Positions 20,516 to 32,170 are shown, numbered from the stretch's first letter. The stretch is DNA of 64,000 nt from Atrina japonica (GCA_030159075.1 BROG01000351.1:235001-299000); one strand, 5' to 3'. The notes: generated by a model not told the origin, from the letters alone. A program made the numbers and translations.

Positions 20516-21537
20516 ATGAAGACTCTCGGTTCTAAAGATCATGGTAGTTTTTACATGACTTTACCTAGCGATGCTAGTTTAAAAGTCTTTCCTGATAATA
20601 AACAGAATTCAAAACTCATTTACCTCAAACTTTAAGTATGATGGATAGTGAGTGGGAAGTAGCGTTGAGTGTATTGATCTTTCCCAACTTAATAGAATCG
20701 ATAGGATCGGACGAGAATTACATAGATGTCCTGGTTCCCCTTCACGCTCCTTTGGAATCCGTCGTGACACCTAAAGATCGCCGGGACCCCTCTACGCATC
20801 CGAAGAAAAAGCAAATGAAATATCGTCAACATGACTGTTTTATTATAGAATTGATTAAGAAACACGTCTCGTTAGAATGATCCTCAGTTTGATCATGTCA
20901 TCTCTAAAACAGATACGAAGTCGGGGATCGCTTTTGTAGGAAGTATTTGGAGACAAATTTCGTTCGGGGTTTTATGCGTCTCCTGCTGCTTTAATAGAAG
21001 AGATGAAACTGGGGTTTTCTAGAGCCTTTCAATATGTCATTGATGGTATAGAAGAACTCTCTCATAAAAATACTATTCAATTCAGGTATGACTCAGCTTT
21101 TGATCGATTTGTGATTGAGTTTAAAGGCCGATCCATCTATTCCGTTCCCTTTTTAATACGTTTTCCAAGTCTACTAGGTTATAAACTTGGCATTGAAGCC
21201 ATTGACATGAATTAGGAGATGACTAAACGGGTTGATGTCACACACATGCCACGGTATCCACCCGATTTAAATATTGGTATGAGTGGTATCTATGTCTACA
21301 GTAATATTGCCGAAAGTCAAATTGTGGGTTCACAATCGTTACCGTTATTACGTGTGGTCCCTTTTCAAACGGGTCGCTCAATCATCAACATTGGGAACCT
21401 TTTCATTACAATTATGTGGGTTTAAATAAAAAGTATTTTGACACCATTGAAATACAATTGAGAGATGACATGGGACGTAAAATTCATTTTCTAGGAGGAA
21501 AAGTGATTGCCGAACTTCATTTTCGTCGAGTCATTTA
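20516..21537 (+). pseudogene. decayed virion-type protein gene of Polinton-like element
   Basis: Pieces of one protein occur in order in shifting frames: GSFYMTLPSDASLKVFPDNK (20,516-20,635), EWEVALSVLIFPNLIES (from 20,638), an IQFRYDSAFDRFVIEFKGRS piece (from 21,003), SGIYVYSNIAESQIVGSQSL with LLRVVPF (from 21,219), then KYFDTIEIQLRDDMGRKI ending HFRRVI (21,537). At least three frameshifts and a TAG at 21,213 break it. I recognise this block order from an uncharacterised protein that accompanies DNA polymerase B in aquatic invertebrate Polinton-like elements. A minor-capsid or penton-like role is a guess. It starts just after a TATA box. Confidence 0.55.
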
Positions 21538-21545
21538 ATCATAAA

Positions 21546-21695
21546 ATGAAGTGCATCACAGGACTTTGGTCAGTTGATGACAAACACGACATAGACAGGC
21601 ATTTCAGAATGCAGGGCATCGACCTGTATCAGCTCAAGGAACCGGCGCCTCAGAGAACGTTCGTCCGAGAGGAATTATTGGTCGTCGGCGATTAA
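21546..21695 (+). CDS. small ORF of 49 aa, unknown
   Basis: It starts at ATG 21,546, nine bases after the preceding pseudogene, and ends 26 bp from the convergent polymerase stop. The peptide (MKCITGLWSVDDKHDIDRHF..., ending REELLVVGD) has no motif I recognise. Base composition is GC-richer than the flanks, like the polymerase gene, which argues for past coding. It could be a C-terminal fragment of a longer gene. Confidence 0.4.
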   Translation: MKCITGLWSVDDKHDIDRHFRMQGIDLYQLKEPAPQRTFVREELLVVGD

Positions 21696-21724
21696 AAAAA
21701 TTTATTAATACTAATAAATTTTTA
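21696..21724. terminator. bidirectional AT hairpin with AATAAA on both strands
   Basis: AAATTTATTAATACTAATAAATTT is nearly self-complementary and gives AATAAA on each strand. It sits between two convergent ORFs and would serve both as poly(A) signal. Confidence 0.55.
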
Positions 21725-24700
21725 ATACCCGTAGGGAAGCGTGTCGTACCCGTCCTTCATCACCCTTTTATCGTAACACAACGTAAACTCTTTCTCCTGA
21801 TAGCGATTCACGACGCGTTTGGTTGCGGAATCTCTCGTGATGGCGTTTTCTCGAACGGTCGTAATCCTCTTACGCGTTTCTTTGACGACGTCGGTCATCG
21901 CTTCTCGGTTGATGTAAAGAGAATTTTCGTAATTCAGACTAAATCCTTTGACCTTACACACCTTTTTACCCGCGTTCGTTTCGTACGAATAAGATTTGGG
22001 ACCGGTGGCGCACCACGACGTGATGAAATCGCCGCCTAACTCGTCCGTCAAATCGCCCAAGTTATCGCCCGTGTCGATCGAGACCCCGTCGTCGCGATCG
22101 ACGTACCACACGCTATCGGTATCGAATCCCAACACTCTATCGTCGAGTACATCCAACACGTCGTATAACATGGTTCTGGCGTGAGCCGTCGTAAAACACG
22201 CTATGAAGATGTTGACGTCCTTGGCCTGGTCGACGAATTGACCTTTGAGATCGTAAGTCATCTGGACCATGTCGTCGTTGATGAACTGAATGTTGAGACT
22301 GTCTATCGTGTCGTCCAGCAACAGCCCGTAAAAACGTGCCGGTTCGCTCACGTATTCGGTCTGTTTCATGTTGATCCTTTGACCGAACTTGCCCCAGAGA
22401 GAGTTGAGACATAATTTAGAGATGGCGCGCATGCCGGGATTATACCTTATTTCGCCCAAGTCGATCCCCAAACGTTCTCTAACCATGTCTTTATAACGTT
22501 CTTCCGAGTCGTAAGGGGTGCCCGGACCGACCTTCAACGCGGAACTTTCCATCTTGATCTTCATAAACTTCTTGACGTAGTTTCTAAAGAGGTCCACGTC
22601 CTCGCTGGTGTAGAGAAAATCCCAAACTTCGTAAATCTTCTCTATCTCGTACCCCTTATCCAAGGCTTTGAATAGCTCGGGAGTACACCACGTGCCCGCG
22701 AACGACCTCTGCTCGTCGGTGTGTTCGCACGGACTCTGTGACCGTCGTTCGGCGCACGTCTTACACAGCGGGAACAAGAGCTTTTTCGGCATTTCCGCAT
22801 TTCATTTTGACGGGTAGGACGGGATGATATAATTTCCGGGGCGGCACGACTTTACATTTGACGAACCCCAACCAAGTTCGATCGACGCGCTCGGGATTAA
22901 CTATTTTGACGGGGTGACCGACAGGGTAGGTCTTATAAAACTGCACCGTCGGGTACAGACTGACAAAGTCGACGTATCGTCCCTTTTCTCCTCTTCCGTC
23001 GTCGAAGTCGTACAGCAACTTGGTCACGTTGGTCCTACCGCCGAAAAAGGCGTCTCGCGGATCTAACGGCGTCACGATCTCTTTAACTTTTATGTCTTTC
23101 GCCTCGCATTCCCAGACCTCGACGAACGCGTAACCGGCCCGTCGTATCTTCTCGTTTTTCGCGGAGGTTCGTTTTCTGAGCGTGCCCATCTCAAATTGGT
23201 TCTTGTTATTGACGGTGTCTCGCACGTAACACTTTTTACACCCGTGCCAGAAACACCCTTGAAATTCGTAAACCGTCCTCGTGTCTTCGCAATACCCATC
23301 GACTTTACCGATGTCGTCGGGCAGAGTCACCTCGCCGCCGTTCAACGCGTGTCGTATGACGACGCCGTCTCTCTCGGCCACGTGATCCAGCCAAGAAATG
23401 GATTTCTCGCTGTACGTATCGCGAACGACGTTATCGTTATGGACGGCTATCGTCTTTTCGGGCATGTAATTGCTTCTGTAAACGGTCATGCACACGGACG
23501 CTATCGTCACGTACTGTAACGGATCTATGTTTTCCAACGCGATAAAGTCTTTCCTGAATTTCAACATGGACCGTCGTAATATGTCGACGTCGGACGTACA
23601 GTACTCCCTCAGTTCTTTCTGGAAATCAAACACGTCGTTCTTTCGCACCTCGTACCACTTTAAAAACTCTTCCCTGTTGCGTTTGCTCATGTGATCGACA
23701 CCGTAATGTTTTTTACTGGGCAACGGTCCCACGTAACGTTGGTGACACGGTTTGTTGAAATAATGAGGGAAATACCCTTTTTTGAGTTCGGTCAGACCAA
23801 ACGTCTTCGGAAATTCCGCCAGAGCGGATTGGACAAAATTTATGGAATCGATAAAACGAGCACCACCGACTTCCATGTACATGATCTTCGTGCCGCTGTA
23901 AATACTGTTTTTGGGTTTAATGTTATGTTCCACGAAATACTTTAACAAAAACTGCGCGTCGTACGATTTGGCATTGTGGGCGATGAACGTACCGTCTTGG
24001 TCCATGACAAACTTGCAGAACTCGTCTACGGTAGAAAATTCGTGTTGTTTACCGACAAAGTCTTGGCACACGATTAGATTCGGTATGTGAACACCGGTGT
24101 CTTGCATCGCTTCTATGTCGTAAAAATAATACTTTGTCGTTCGCGTTTTACAACTATAACACCATTCATACTCCTTTTCTGTCGCCTCCACGGACGGTTC
24201 CTCCTCCGTGCACTCTCCACCCATGCATCGTTTCTGGACCATGAAACACTTGTGCGTCGTCATGTCGACGTATTCTTTACAATTCGGACATTCGGAACGA
24301 CCACATACGTGGGACTTGAAGTCCTTGGTCAACACCCGTTCGCACTCTAAACATTTCCGAACGGTTGAACAAACCACGTCCGGTTCGCCGTCTTTCATAC
24401 CTCTGACGCGTTTATGTTCCTTAAAACAGGCTTCGCCGAAAAACGCTCTGTTACAATCGTCGCACACTTTCCTTTCACCCCTGGGGCAATTGTAACTTAG
24501 GCACGATGAACACTTTTTTGGGCATCTGTGACGATCTCGTCTCGTATAACCCTTCTTACAAGTATGACAGTAATACCCCGTACCCAAAAAACCGGTCATC
24601 TTCGTAATCACGTCGAAGTGATTTTTATTCTTGTACAGATAGATCGCGTCGTCGTCGTCACTTCCTTCGGTCGTATAGATGATCTCGTTGAACCGTTCGC

Positions 24701-25514
24701 CGTCCACTATGTTGATCTGCACGCCCAGGTGATCGGCAAACGTTTTCGCGTCTTCCAAGGTACAACCGTCATCCCGGACGGGAACGCCCGCTTCTTCGTG
24801 AAGTTTTAACGCTTCGACCCTTTGTAATTTGCGACTCTCGTTGAAACCGTGTCGAAGCTGGGAATTCGTCCATTTGTCTTTATGTTTGTTGGCCACCGCC
24901 GTCACGATGGCTCGTGCCAGACACGTGACGTCGTCGTTTTTAATCGTGATGATACTTCTCTTCGACGACGAGGTCTCCTTTGTCACCGGTTCTTTGGATC
25001 TCCCCTTACCCCTCGGCATTATCGTAGACTGGACGACTATTTCTACTTCGTCTAAGGACACCTCGTAATATTCTATATACTCTTGCAGTGCTTTGAATAA
25101 CTCTTCGGCTAAATCCCACGAAACGTTAATATATTTCGTACTGAACGGTTTCGGGAATTTCGGGTGATTGATGATGATGCGAAATTTATCACCGTTTTGC
25201 AACCCTCTATCGTTTATCACCGACCTTACGAGTTGTACAAATAAACGGTCTATATCGATAACCCGGTCGTCCCTCAATAGGACTACTTTATACTCGTCGA
25301 ACCTGGTTCCAAACTTTATCCTGCGTGTCGAGGAAATTCTGTCGAAACGATAGGTCTGACCCGTGTAGACACGTTTGGGTTTTAAATACGTTTTTTTAAA
25401 ATCGGCCGGAATCGGGAGATCTAATAACGGTTCGATATAGGATGTCGTAATAGATCTCTCGGGCGGGATCGGTAAATCCAATAACCGCTCGGTAGATCGA
25501 TGTGCATGAGACAT
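21722..25514 (-). pseudogene. polB: protein-primed-type DNA polymerase B (one frameshift)
   Basis: The N-terminal part is 917 codons (25,514-22,761) and the C-terminal part 356 codons (22,792-21,722); they overlap in different frames. Part one has the 3'-5' exonuclease motifs YFYDIEAM (463-470), AHNAKSYDAQF (512-522) and YCTSDVDIL (638-646), then polymerase motif A VDFVSLYP (848-855). Part two has motif B KLCLNSLWGKFGQ (126-138) and motif C GFDTDSVWY (222-230). Residues 315-455 hold many CxxC/CxxH pairs, suggesting zinc binding. Cys198 and His299 (DDVTC, NHFDVI) recall an OTU-like fold; this is weaker. The break lies at 22,780-22,790 in a short A run and is a single-base frame difference. The enzyme would copy the element from its protein-primed ends. 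All catalytic motifs survive, so inactivation is recent, or this is a sequencing error. Confidence 0.88.
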
Positions 25515-25912
25515 GTTTTTTTAAAGTGGGGTGAAATTACTTATGGGCTTTTCAATATTTACTACACTATACCGTTGGAACACCTACCGACCCGGGACAA
25601 TCGTGACGGGAGGTATTTTTTTTTTTACCTGGGGGGACAGAGCACGGGAGCGTGACGTTTTTTTTGTGTCGTCTATACACACACACACGCGCGCACACAA
25701 AATTGAAAAACATCTAACCATGTAACATGTAGAAACATGTATACACGTTATATATCTACGTCTATATATATAACAACCAGGTCAACTGGGCACGAGCACG
25801 TGACAACGGAATTCCAGGAAATCGACACACACCACAGTTCGCGGAAAAAAGGGGGGTCTAGTGTAGTACATATACTACTACTTCACTATTAAAACTGCAG
25901 TTCAGACTTGAA

Positions 25913-26323
25913 ATGGACCAGATGAATTTTTGTTTGTGGATCACTTCACTTTTTATTTTCGTCAACATCAACTACAACAAAGAGCAGAGCTACAGTCAAT
26001 CCATTGATAGTCAATGACACATGGTGTACGCAGAAGCCGTATTAAACAAGATGTACGAAGTATCCAACACTCAATGTTACGGCTGTGAAATTGATCATCC
26101 GAGTCAAAATCAACATTCCTGTCTGATGATGTATGATGACGGCACAATGATATTTCACTACTTTGATGAGGCTCTAGACACGGTCAACGAAACAAACATT
26201 TTGCAAAAATTTGAAGAAAGTTTAGAGCAATCCAGCATTTCTAAAGCAGTTAGAGATGTCTACAAACAGAAATTCTACTGCTCAGATTGGAGAGCTACTC
26301 AATGGACCAAAGAAACAGACTGA
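25913..26323 (+). pseudogene. small CYGC-motif protein gene interrupted by TGA
   Basis: ATG at 25,913 opens MDQMNFCLWITSLFIFVNIN, then TGA at 26,015-26,017, and the same frame continues MVYAEAVLNKMYEV with CYGCEIDHPSQNQHSCLM and an acidic helical C-terminus to 26,323. Continuity of frame across the TGA suggests one ~136-residue protein with a hydrophobic N-terminus and a Cys/His cluster (C-x2-C-x3-H...H-x-C). I have the impression that similar small proteins accompany DNA polymerase B elements in marine animals; the function is unknown. Alternatively the gene begins at 26,021 and encodes 100 aa. Confidence 0.5.
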
Positions 26324-26584
26324 AACCAACTTTGAGATATGGTGTATCGCTTGATGCAACTGGCACCCCGTCTCCATAATGAATGATTTTTCATTCAATT
26401 ATTGTACATTTTCCAGAGGGACATTCCCCTAACCCTCTGCGAAAATACATTTTGATTTCTTTTTAACGGGGAAAATTAAAACATGTTGCATTACAAAATT
26501 AATCTTGTCGTCTTTTGGTAGAAATATGAACTTAGAAAAACTGATTTGATGTCCATGTATTTCATCTATGTATAAGGTGTACAC

Positions 26585-27855
26585 CTACAGTTTAAGCATA
26601 GTACTAGAAAATAAGGATACAAAACGTAATAGTTTGTAACACAACTCTATGAGACGTACGAGCTATAGAGATTCTAAGTAAAAAGAAAATACGGATACAA
26701 AGCGTAATAGTTTGTAACACAACTCTATGAGACGTACGAGCTATAGAGATTCTAAGTAAAAAGAAAATAAGGCTACAAGGCGTAATAGTTTGTAACACAA
26801 CTCTATGAGACGTACGAGCTATAGAGATTCTAAGTAAAACGAAAATACGGATACAAAGCGTAATAGTTTGTAACACAACTCTATGAGACGTACGAGCTAT
26901 AGAGGTTCTAAGTAAAAAGAAAATAAGGCTACAAGGCGTAATGGGTGTAACAACTGTATTAGACGTACGAGCTATAGAGATTCTAAGTAAAAAGAAAATA
27001 AGGATACAAGGCGTAATGGGTGTGACAACTGTATAAGACGTACGAGCTATAGAGATTCTAAGTAAAAAGAAAATAAGGATACAAGGCGTAATGGGTGTGA
27101 CAACTGTATAAGACGTACGAGCTATAGAGATTCTAAGTAAAAAGAAAATAAGGATACAAGGCGTAATGGGTGTGACAACTGTATAAGGACGTACGAGCTA
27201 TAGAGATTCTAAGTAAAAAGAAAATAAGGATACAAGGCGTAATGGGTGTAACAACTGTATAAGACGTACGAGCTATAGAGATTCTAAGTAAAAAGAAAAT
27301 AAGGATACAAGGCGTAATGGGTGTGACAACTGTATAAGACGTACGAGCTATAGAGATTCTAAGTAAAAAGAAAATAAGGATACAAGGCGTAATGGGTGTG
27401 ACAACTGTATAAGACGTACGAGCTATAGAGATTCTAAGTAAAAAGAAAATAAGGATACAAGGCGTAATGGGTGTAACAACTGTATAAGACGTACGAGCTA
27501 TAGAGATTCTAAGTAAAACGTACGAGCTATAGAGATTCTAAGTAAAAAGAAAATAAGGATACAAGGCGTTATAGTTTGTAACACAACTCTATGAGACGTA
27601 CGAGCTATAGAGATTCTAAGTAAAAAGAAAATAAGGATACAAGGCGTAATAGTGTGTAACACAACTCTATGAGACGTACGAGCTATAGAGATTCTAAGTA
27701 AAAAGAAAATAAGGCTACAAGGCGTAATGGGTGTAACAACTGTATGAGACGTACGGGCTATAGAGATTCTAAGTAAAAAAGAAAATAAGGATACAAGGCG
27801 TAATAGTGTGTAACACAACTCTATGAGCCGTACAGAGTCTAAGTAAGAGATTCAG
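26585..27855 (+). repeat. 76-80 bp minisatellite, ~16 units
   Basis: The unit is built on GACGTACGAGCTATAGAGAT, TCTAAGTAAAAAGAAAATAA and GGATACAAGGCGTAATAG. Two unit types alternate in blocks: an ~80 bp form with TTTGTAACACAACTCTATGA (26,630-26,930 and 27,545-27,830) flanks a run of ~76 bp forms with GGGTGTGACAACTGTATAAG. One truncated 28 bp unit occurs near 27,515. Minus-strand Arg/Ile/Leu-rich ORFs are translations of the repeat. Confidence 0.92.
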
Positions 27856-27895
27856 AGAAAGAATAAGGGCACTGGTGAAATAAAAGCGACAGTAA

Positions 27896-28040
27896 AATAG
27901 GTGGCCACATGACAGGTGGCCAGATGTCAAAAACGGGTGGCCAGATGCCAAGTTTCAAGATGTCAAAAACAGGTGGCCAGATGCCAAGTGTCAAGATGTC
28001 AAAAACGGGTGGCCAGATGTCAGAAATAGGTGGCCAGCTA
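27896..28040 (-). repeat. subterminal minisatellite, right end
   Basis: About four units of GTGGCCAGATGCCAAG...ATGTCAAAAACAGG, the inverse of the left array at 19,926-20,165. Confidence 0.85.
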
Positions 28041-28044
28041 ATAT

Positions 28045-29008
28045 AGTAAGTCATGTGACTACAGAGAGGTTCAGTTAAGTCTGTGAAAACTCATTTGAGA
28101 TCCGAAGCTAGAGGTGTTAACATCAAAAGAAAAACAACTACTACCAGCATGGTTGAGTATTTCATTTTTTATTAGATAGGGCTAGATTATTTTCCATGCA
28201 TTAAAATGACAAATATCTCAGAGGAAAAAAATAACTTTAAGAACTAGAGAATAGGTTCAGTTAGACCTCTGAGAGCTCATTTGCGATCCGGAGCTCGAGG
28301 AGTCAACATCGTCAGAAAACCACTACCAGTATAGGGTGAGTGTTTGAATTTTTATCACATAGGCTTAGTGTTTACCGTATGAAACAATCTCAATATCTCA
28401 AAAAAATTAGGGAACTAGCAACGTTAATAATGTTTTCATTACTTACAACTTATGCTATCAGGGAATACCTAATCATCTAATCAATGTTTATTCACTCTAG
28501 ACTGGGGAAATCCCATCTCCTGTTAGCATTACAACTCTCGGCAACTCGCGTAAACTCTCGACGACTGTAGTGACACCTACTGTTAATTTCTGAAACCTGG
28601 AAAAACTGTAAGTTTCGGTTCTAAGAATAGATTCACTCTCAGCCCCAAAACTGGAAAAAATCCAACTTCTATCTTTAACCGTTGACCTTTCGTGAACTCA
28701 CGTGACCTCTCGTGACCCAGACCTCTTATAACGAAGGCTCTCATTGGCTCGTTCTCCAAGATGGCCGCCCCCACAACCTTCCACTTCCGGTCATAGACAC
28801 GCCTCCAAGCTCAACAATTGACTTTTTCTCCTTGTCGCCATAACAACATGACATCACTTCCGGTATGACGCACTTCTAGTATGGCCTCACTTCCGGTATA
28901 ACGTCACAGGCGGCACCATAGCGTGCAGTTTCGATTTGAGCTATCAGAAGCCAGCATTCTGATGACGTCATCAACGGCGTGAAATTTGAAACTGCACACT
29001 ATGGAGCT
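28045..29008 (-). repeat. right terminal inverted repeat of the Polinton-like element
   Basis: The reverse complement of the left repeat; roughly 80-85% identical by eye, with many small indels. It lacks the ~535 bp mini-gene segment found in the left copy. Its outer end also carries a nested inverted pair (GCGTGCAGTTTC and GAAACTGCACAC). Confidence 0.85.
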
Positions 29009-29319
29009 GCCTATTACTACTCCGATAGCTTAAAAAATAATATTTAAAAAATGAAATCTTGTTTTTGATTCCTGAGAAGTTACGCTATTTTATCTGCACA
29101 ATTATACATGTGACCTTATTAAAAATCGGTGACAGTAAAGAATACAATAAAGATTAAGATATGTATATATAATTAAAGAATAACTATCTCTTGCCAGAAA
29201 TGTTCTTATTATTGAATATCTCTTCAAATAATTTTTCATGTTTGTGGAGTTGTCACCAGAAGTGCAAGTGCCACATATTTTGACTTATTCTGTAGACTAA
29301 AACTGCATGATGTAGAAAA

Positions 29320-29815
29320 TGGTCACTTTATAGCTCAGTTATTACGTACTGAGCCGCCTTATAGAAAAAAGGACACCACCATGGGGTAGGTCACTATATA
29401 GCTAAATGATTACGGATTAGACACACTTCTAGAAAAAAGGACAAAACCCTGGGGTAGGTCACTTGATAGCTTAATTATTACGGACTAGACAGGAAATTGG
29501 ACACCACCCAGGGGTTGGTCACTAAATAGCTTAATTTTTATGGACTGAACCGACTTATGGAAAAAAAGAATACCACCCTGGAGTACGTCACTGAGCTATA
29601 AAGTGACCTACTCCAGGGCGGTGTCCTTTTTATGTAACCTCGATTTGGTGCGTAATAATGAAGCTATAATATTGACCTACCTCAGAGTAGTGTCCTTTTT
29701 TCTATAATTCAGTCTAGTCCGTAATATCTTAGCTATAAAGTGACTACCGCAGGGTTTTGTCCTTTTTTCCTATAAGTGTATCTAATCCGTAATAATTTCG
29801 CTATATAGTGACATA
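29320..29815. repeat. palindromic array of ~68 bp units
   Basis: Four units on the + strand (GGTCACTATATAGCT...ATTACG...AAAAAAGGACACCACC...GGGGTA) run from 29,330 to 29,590. They are followed by about three units of the same sequence inverted (CAGGGCGGTGTCCTTTTT...) to 29,815. The centre is near 29,595. The whole could fold back as a ~230 bp hairpin. Confidence 0.8.
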
Positions 29816-31765
29816 TATAAAAATAAGCCGACTAATATATAGTAAAATCCATATGGATTGGCGGGGTTCAGTCTTGTGAACCCTTTCTAGACATAAACGA
29901 GTTTAAAATTTAGATATACAAAGCATAAAATTATCCTAATATACTGACAAGAGTCATTGTTCCTACTTGTCACCATACATAAGAAAGTATCCAGTGAAGA
30001 ATAAAACGTTTTCCCGTGCAGCTTGTCATAACCGAAAAGTGATTAGAATCATCCGTATGAAAATCAAAAGGTTACTCCGCCCCGCCATCTTAATATGTGA
30101 ATCGGACAATTACATAAGCCGACTGTGCGTGGGGTCGAGATCAATGATAAACCGAGAACCGAGACCCACCTGACCGAATTACGTATCGATTTGGCTAAAG
30201 AATTTATATGAAAGGTCATTGCATACGGAAATTTATACAAACTGGTACAGGTAACCTTAAATTCTAATGAATTTTTTCTACAAATAACTTCGAAAAGAAT
30301 ATCCTTTACACCGTTTAACCTGTTTGACAATATATTTAAATGTCATGGACATGGAATAAAAATCATCATTGTGACATTTAAAACATCACTCTAAACCCAG
30401 ATTAAATGGGATTTTTTTCTGTGAAGTAAAAAGAAAACAGAACGGTTTTTGTTGTACTTTTTTACACACATAATTTAATTTTTGCTGGGCGAAAATTTTA
30501 AGATTGACTTTTTCTTAAATGTATCATGAATGATATATTGATTACCTTACATAATACTAATTAGTTTGTTATAAGCAAAAATTTGTTATATAAAATTCGT
30601 TGGAGAATTGTTTTTCAACTAAGTAAAGAATATATAGACGTAGAGTGGGGGAATATCCATATTGATTAGTAATATACATGAATTCGTATAAACTGAATTC
30701 GTAATATTAAAGTTACACTGTAATATATCTGATATAGTAATAATAGGCTACATGTATTTAAATACGTTCCTAGATCTATACGGCTTTTTCTATTATGTAG
30801 ATTTTACTGGGGTTTTTTATACCTGAATCTGACTAAATCGCTGATTTCTTTCTGTGATGCTAAAATTATTAGATAGGTTACAACATATTTTCTTTACAAC
30901 GAGCAAATCTTGGAGTAACTTAATGTGAACAAAGAAGGGAACGATGTTGCAAAACTCATCAAGCAAAAATAAATGTATGTAGATTTCTAATTAATAGTCC
31001 TAATCAGGTTCAAATAAAAATGTTATGGAGTCAATCTGAATGTATTTTAATTAAAATTGTTGAAAAAATACACGTAAAATGAAGTCATTGGAAGTTATTT
31101 CAATAGGATCATTTTAAATAGAAAATAATGGGGAAATGACGTTTGTTAATAAATTTATGGCACATAGATCTCTGCAAATTGGTGCTCGCCGTGACCTCCG
31201 ATTTCTGTTTGAAAAAAAAAAGATTTATTCTAAACCTTATAGATTCTAAACCATTTGATTCAAATCAAATGCCTAATAAGTCCCCTTACCTTCATGAACC
31301 GTCCAATGGTGTGTAAAACTACCGAACCAGTAGAAAATCTAGACGGTCAACATTCAAGTTTATATCGAGTTGGGTTTTCTCTGCTACATTATTATAAGTC
31401 AAAAATAGCGCGGAAATCAACTTTAAGTCTAGGTTGGCTACCTCGTGTTGAAAGGAAAGTAAGGTAATATTGCAGCTTTCTTTTTGGAACGAAAATCTTA
31501 CTCATACATTAAAAAGCTCAGAGGTAAATATATCTCTAGTACAAAGAAAAGGTACCCTTTTTGCAAAGATCACTTTACACATTATCACATCATATTTCAA
31601 CCTGAACCTGTGTCTGTGAACCACATCTTGGCACAAGAGTTGTCAAGACTTCAGCCTCAAGGGACAAGACTTAGACTAAGTAGAGACAGAAATTCTGACG
31701 GTGATGTATAGACATAGGCCTATTGATAAACGTGTGTATAGCCTACTCGCTACAAAGGCATACGA
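29816..31765. other. gene-free stretch
   Basis: No exon, RNA gene or repeat is recognised. ORFs are short and without motifs; base composition is AT-rich throughout. Confidence 0.45.
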
Positions 31766-31769
31766 CAAG

Positions 31770-32170
31770 GGGGCAGCGGTGACACGTGTCCCCCACTTTT
31801 GAAATGGGGGGGGGGGGCGGCACAAGTACAATGCTGTCTGCCTATTCTGAAATGGCAATTTTTGTGTCTGGAAGCTAGAGGATACCTCATCGGACATTTA
31901 AATTAATTCATCAACGGTATTTTTAATGATAAAAGGTCATAATTCAATGTATGGTGGATACTGGGCCAAAATTCTGTCCCGATTTTAGTAACTTGTTTTT
32001 TGCTGATCCAACCTTCTACTGAGAAGGATAATCAAAGTGGTTTATTAGCGGAATGCTATGCGTATTTTCGCGTCTGGTTGCAGAAAAAAAAGGATTCCAA
32101 ATTTAAAAAAAAAAAAAACTCTTAAAGGTGTGTAAAACCCTACCCCTTATGAAATATTGCCTCACAATTT
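31770..32170 (+). mobile_element. dispersed repeat family B, copy 1
   Basis: The blocks GACACGTGTCCCCCACTTTT, TTTTGTGTCTGGAAGCTAGA, ACCTCATCGGAC and ATTCATCAACGGTATTTTTA recur in order at 34.3-35.3, 42.15-43.0, 44.45-45.13 (reverse) and 46.6-47.4 kb. No coding capacity or clear ends are visible. Confidence 0.65.

Larger units (their letters stand above)
18179..29008. mobile_element. Polinton/Maverick-like element, ~10.8 kb, degraded
   Basis: Long inverted repeats (18,179-19,325 plus 19,860-20,165 against 27,896-29,008) enclose a protein-primed-type DNA polymerase B and several small genes. The inferred ends begin AGACTCCC on the left and AGCTCCAT on the right (reverse strand); known Polintons also start AG. 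No clear 6 bp target duplication is visible (flanks AGTTAT and GCCTAT), so the exact ends are uncertain. Integrase, packaging ATPase, protease and major capsid genes of canonical 15-20 kb Polintons are not found. It is therefore either a deletion derivative or a reduced lineage. The genes carry frameshifts and stops, so it is probably dead. Confidence 0.75.

Noticed and set aside
22780..22792. Programmed +1 frameshift in the polymerase
   Set aside because: No slippery site typical of +1 shifting is evident, and neighbouring genes also carry random frameshifts; mutation or sequencing error is simpler.
26585..27855. CRISPR-like array
   Set aside because: Units are contiguous with no unique spacers, and the genome is eukaryotic; it is a minisatellite.
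31484..31711. 75-codon ORF (MERKSYSYIKKLRG...)
   Set aside because: No motif, no splice or promoter context, and a length expected by chance.
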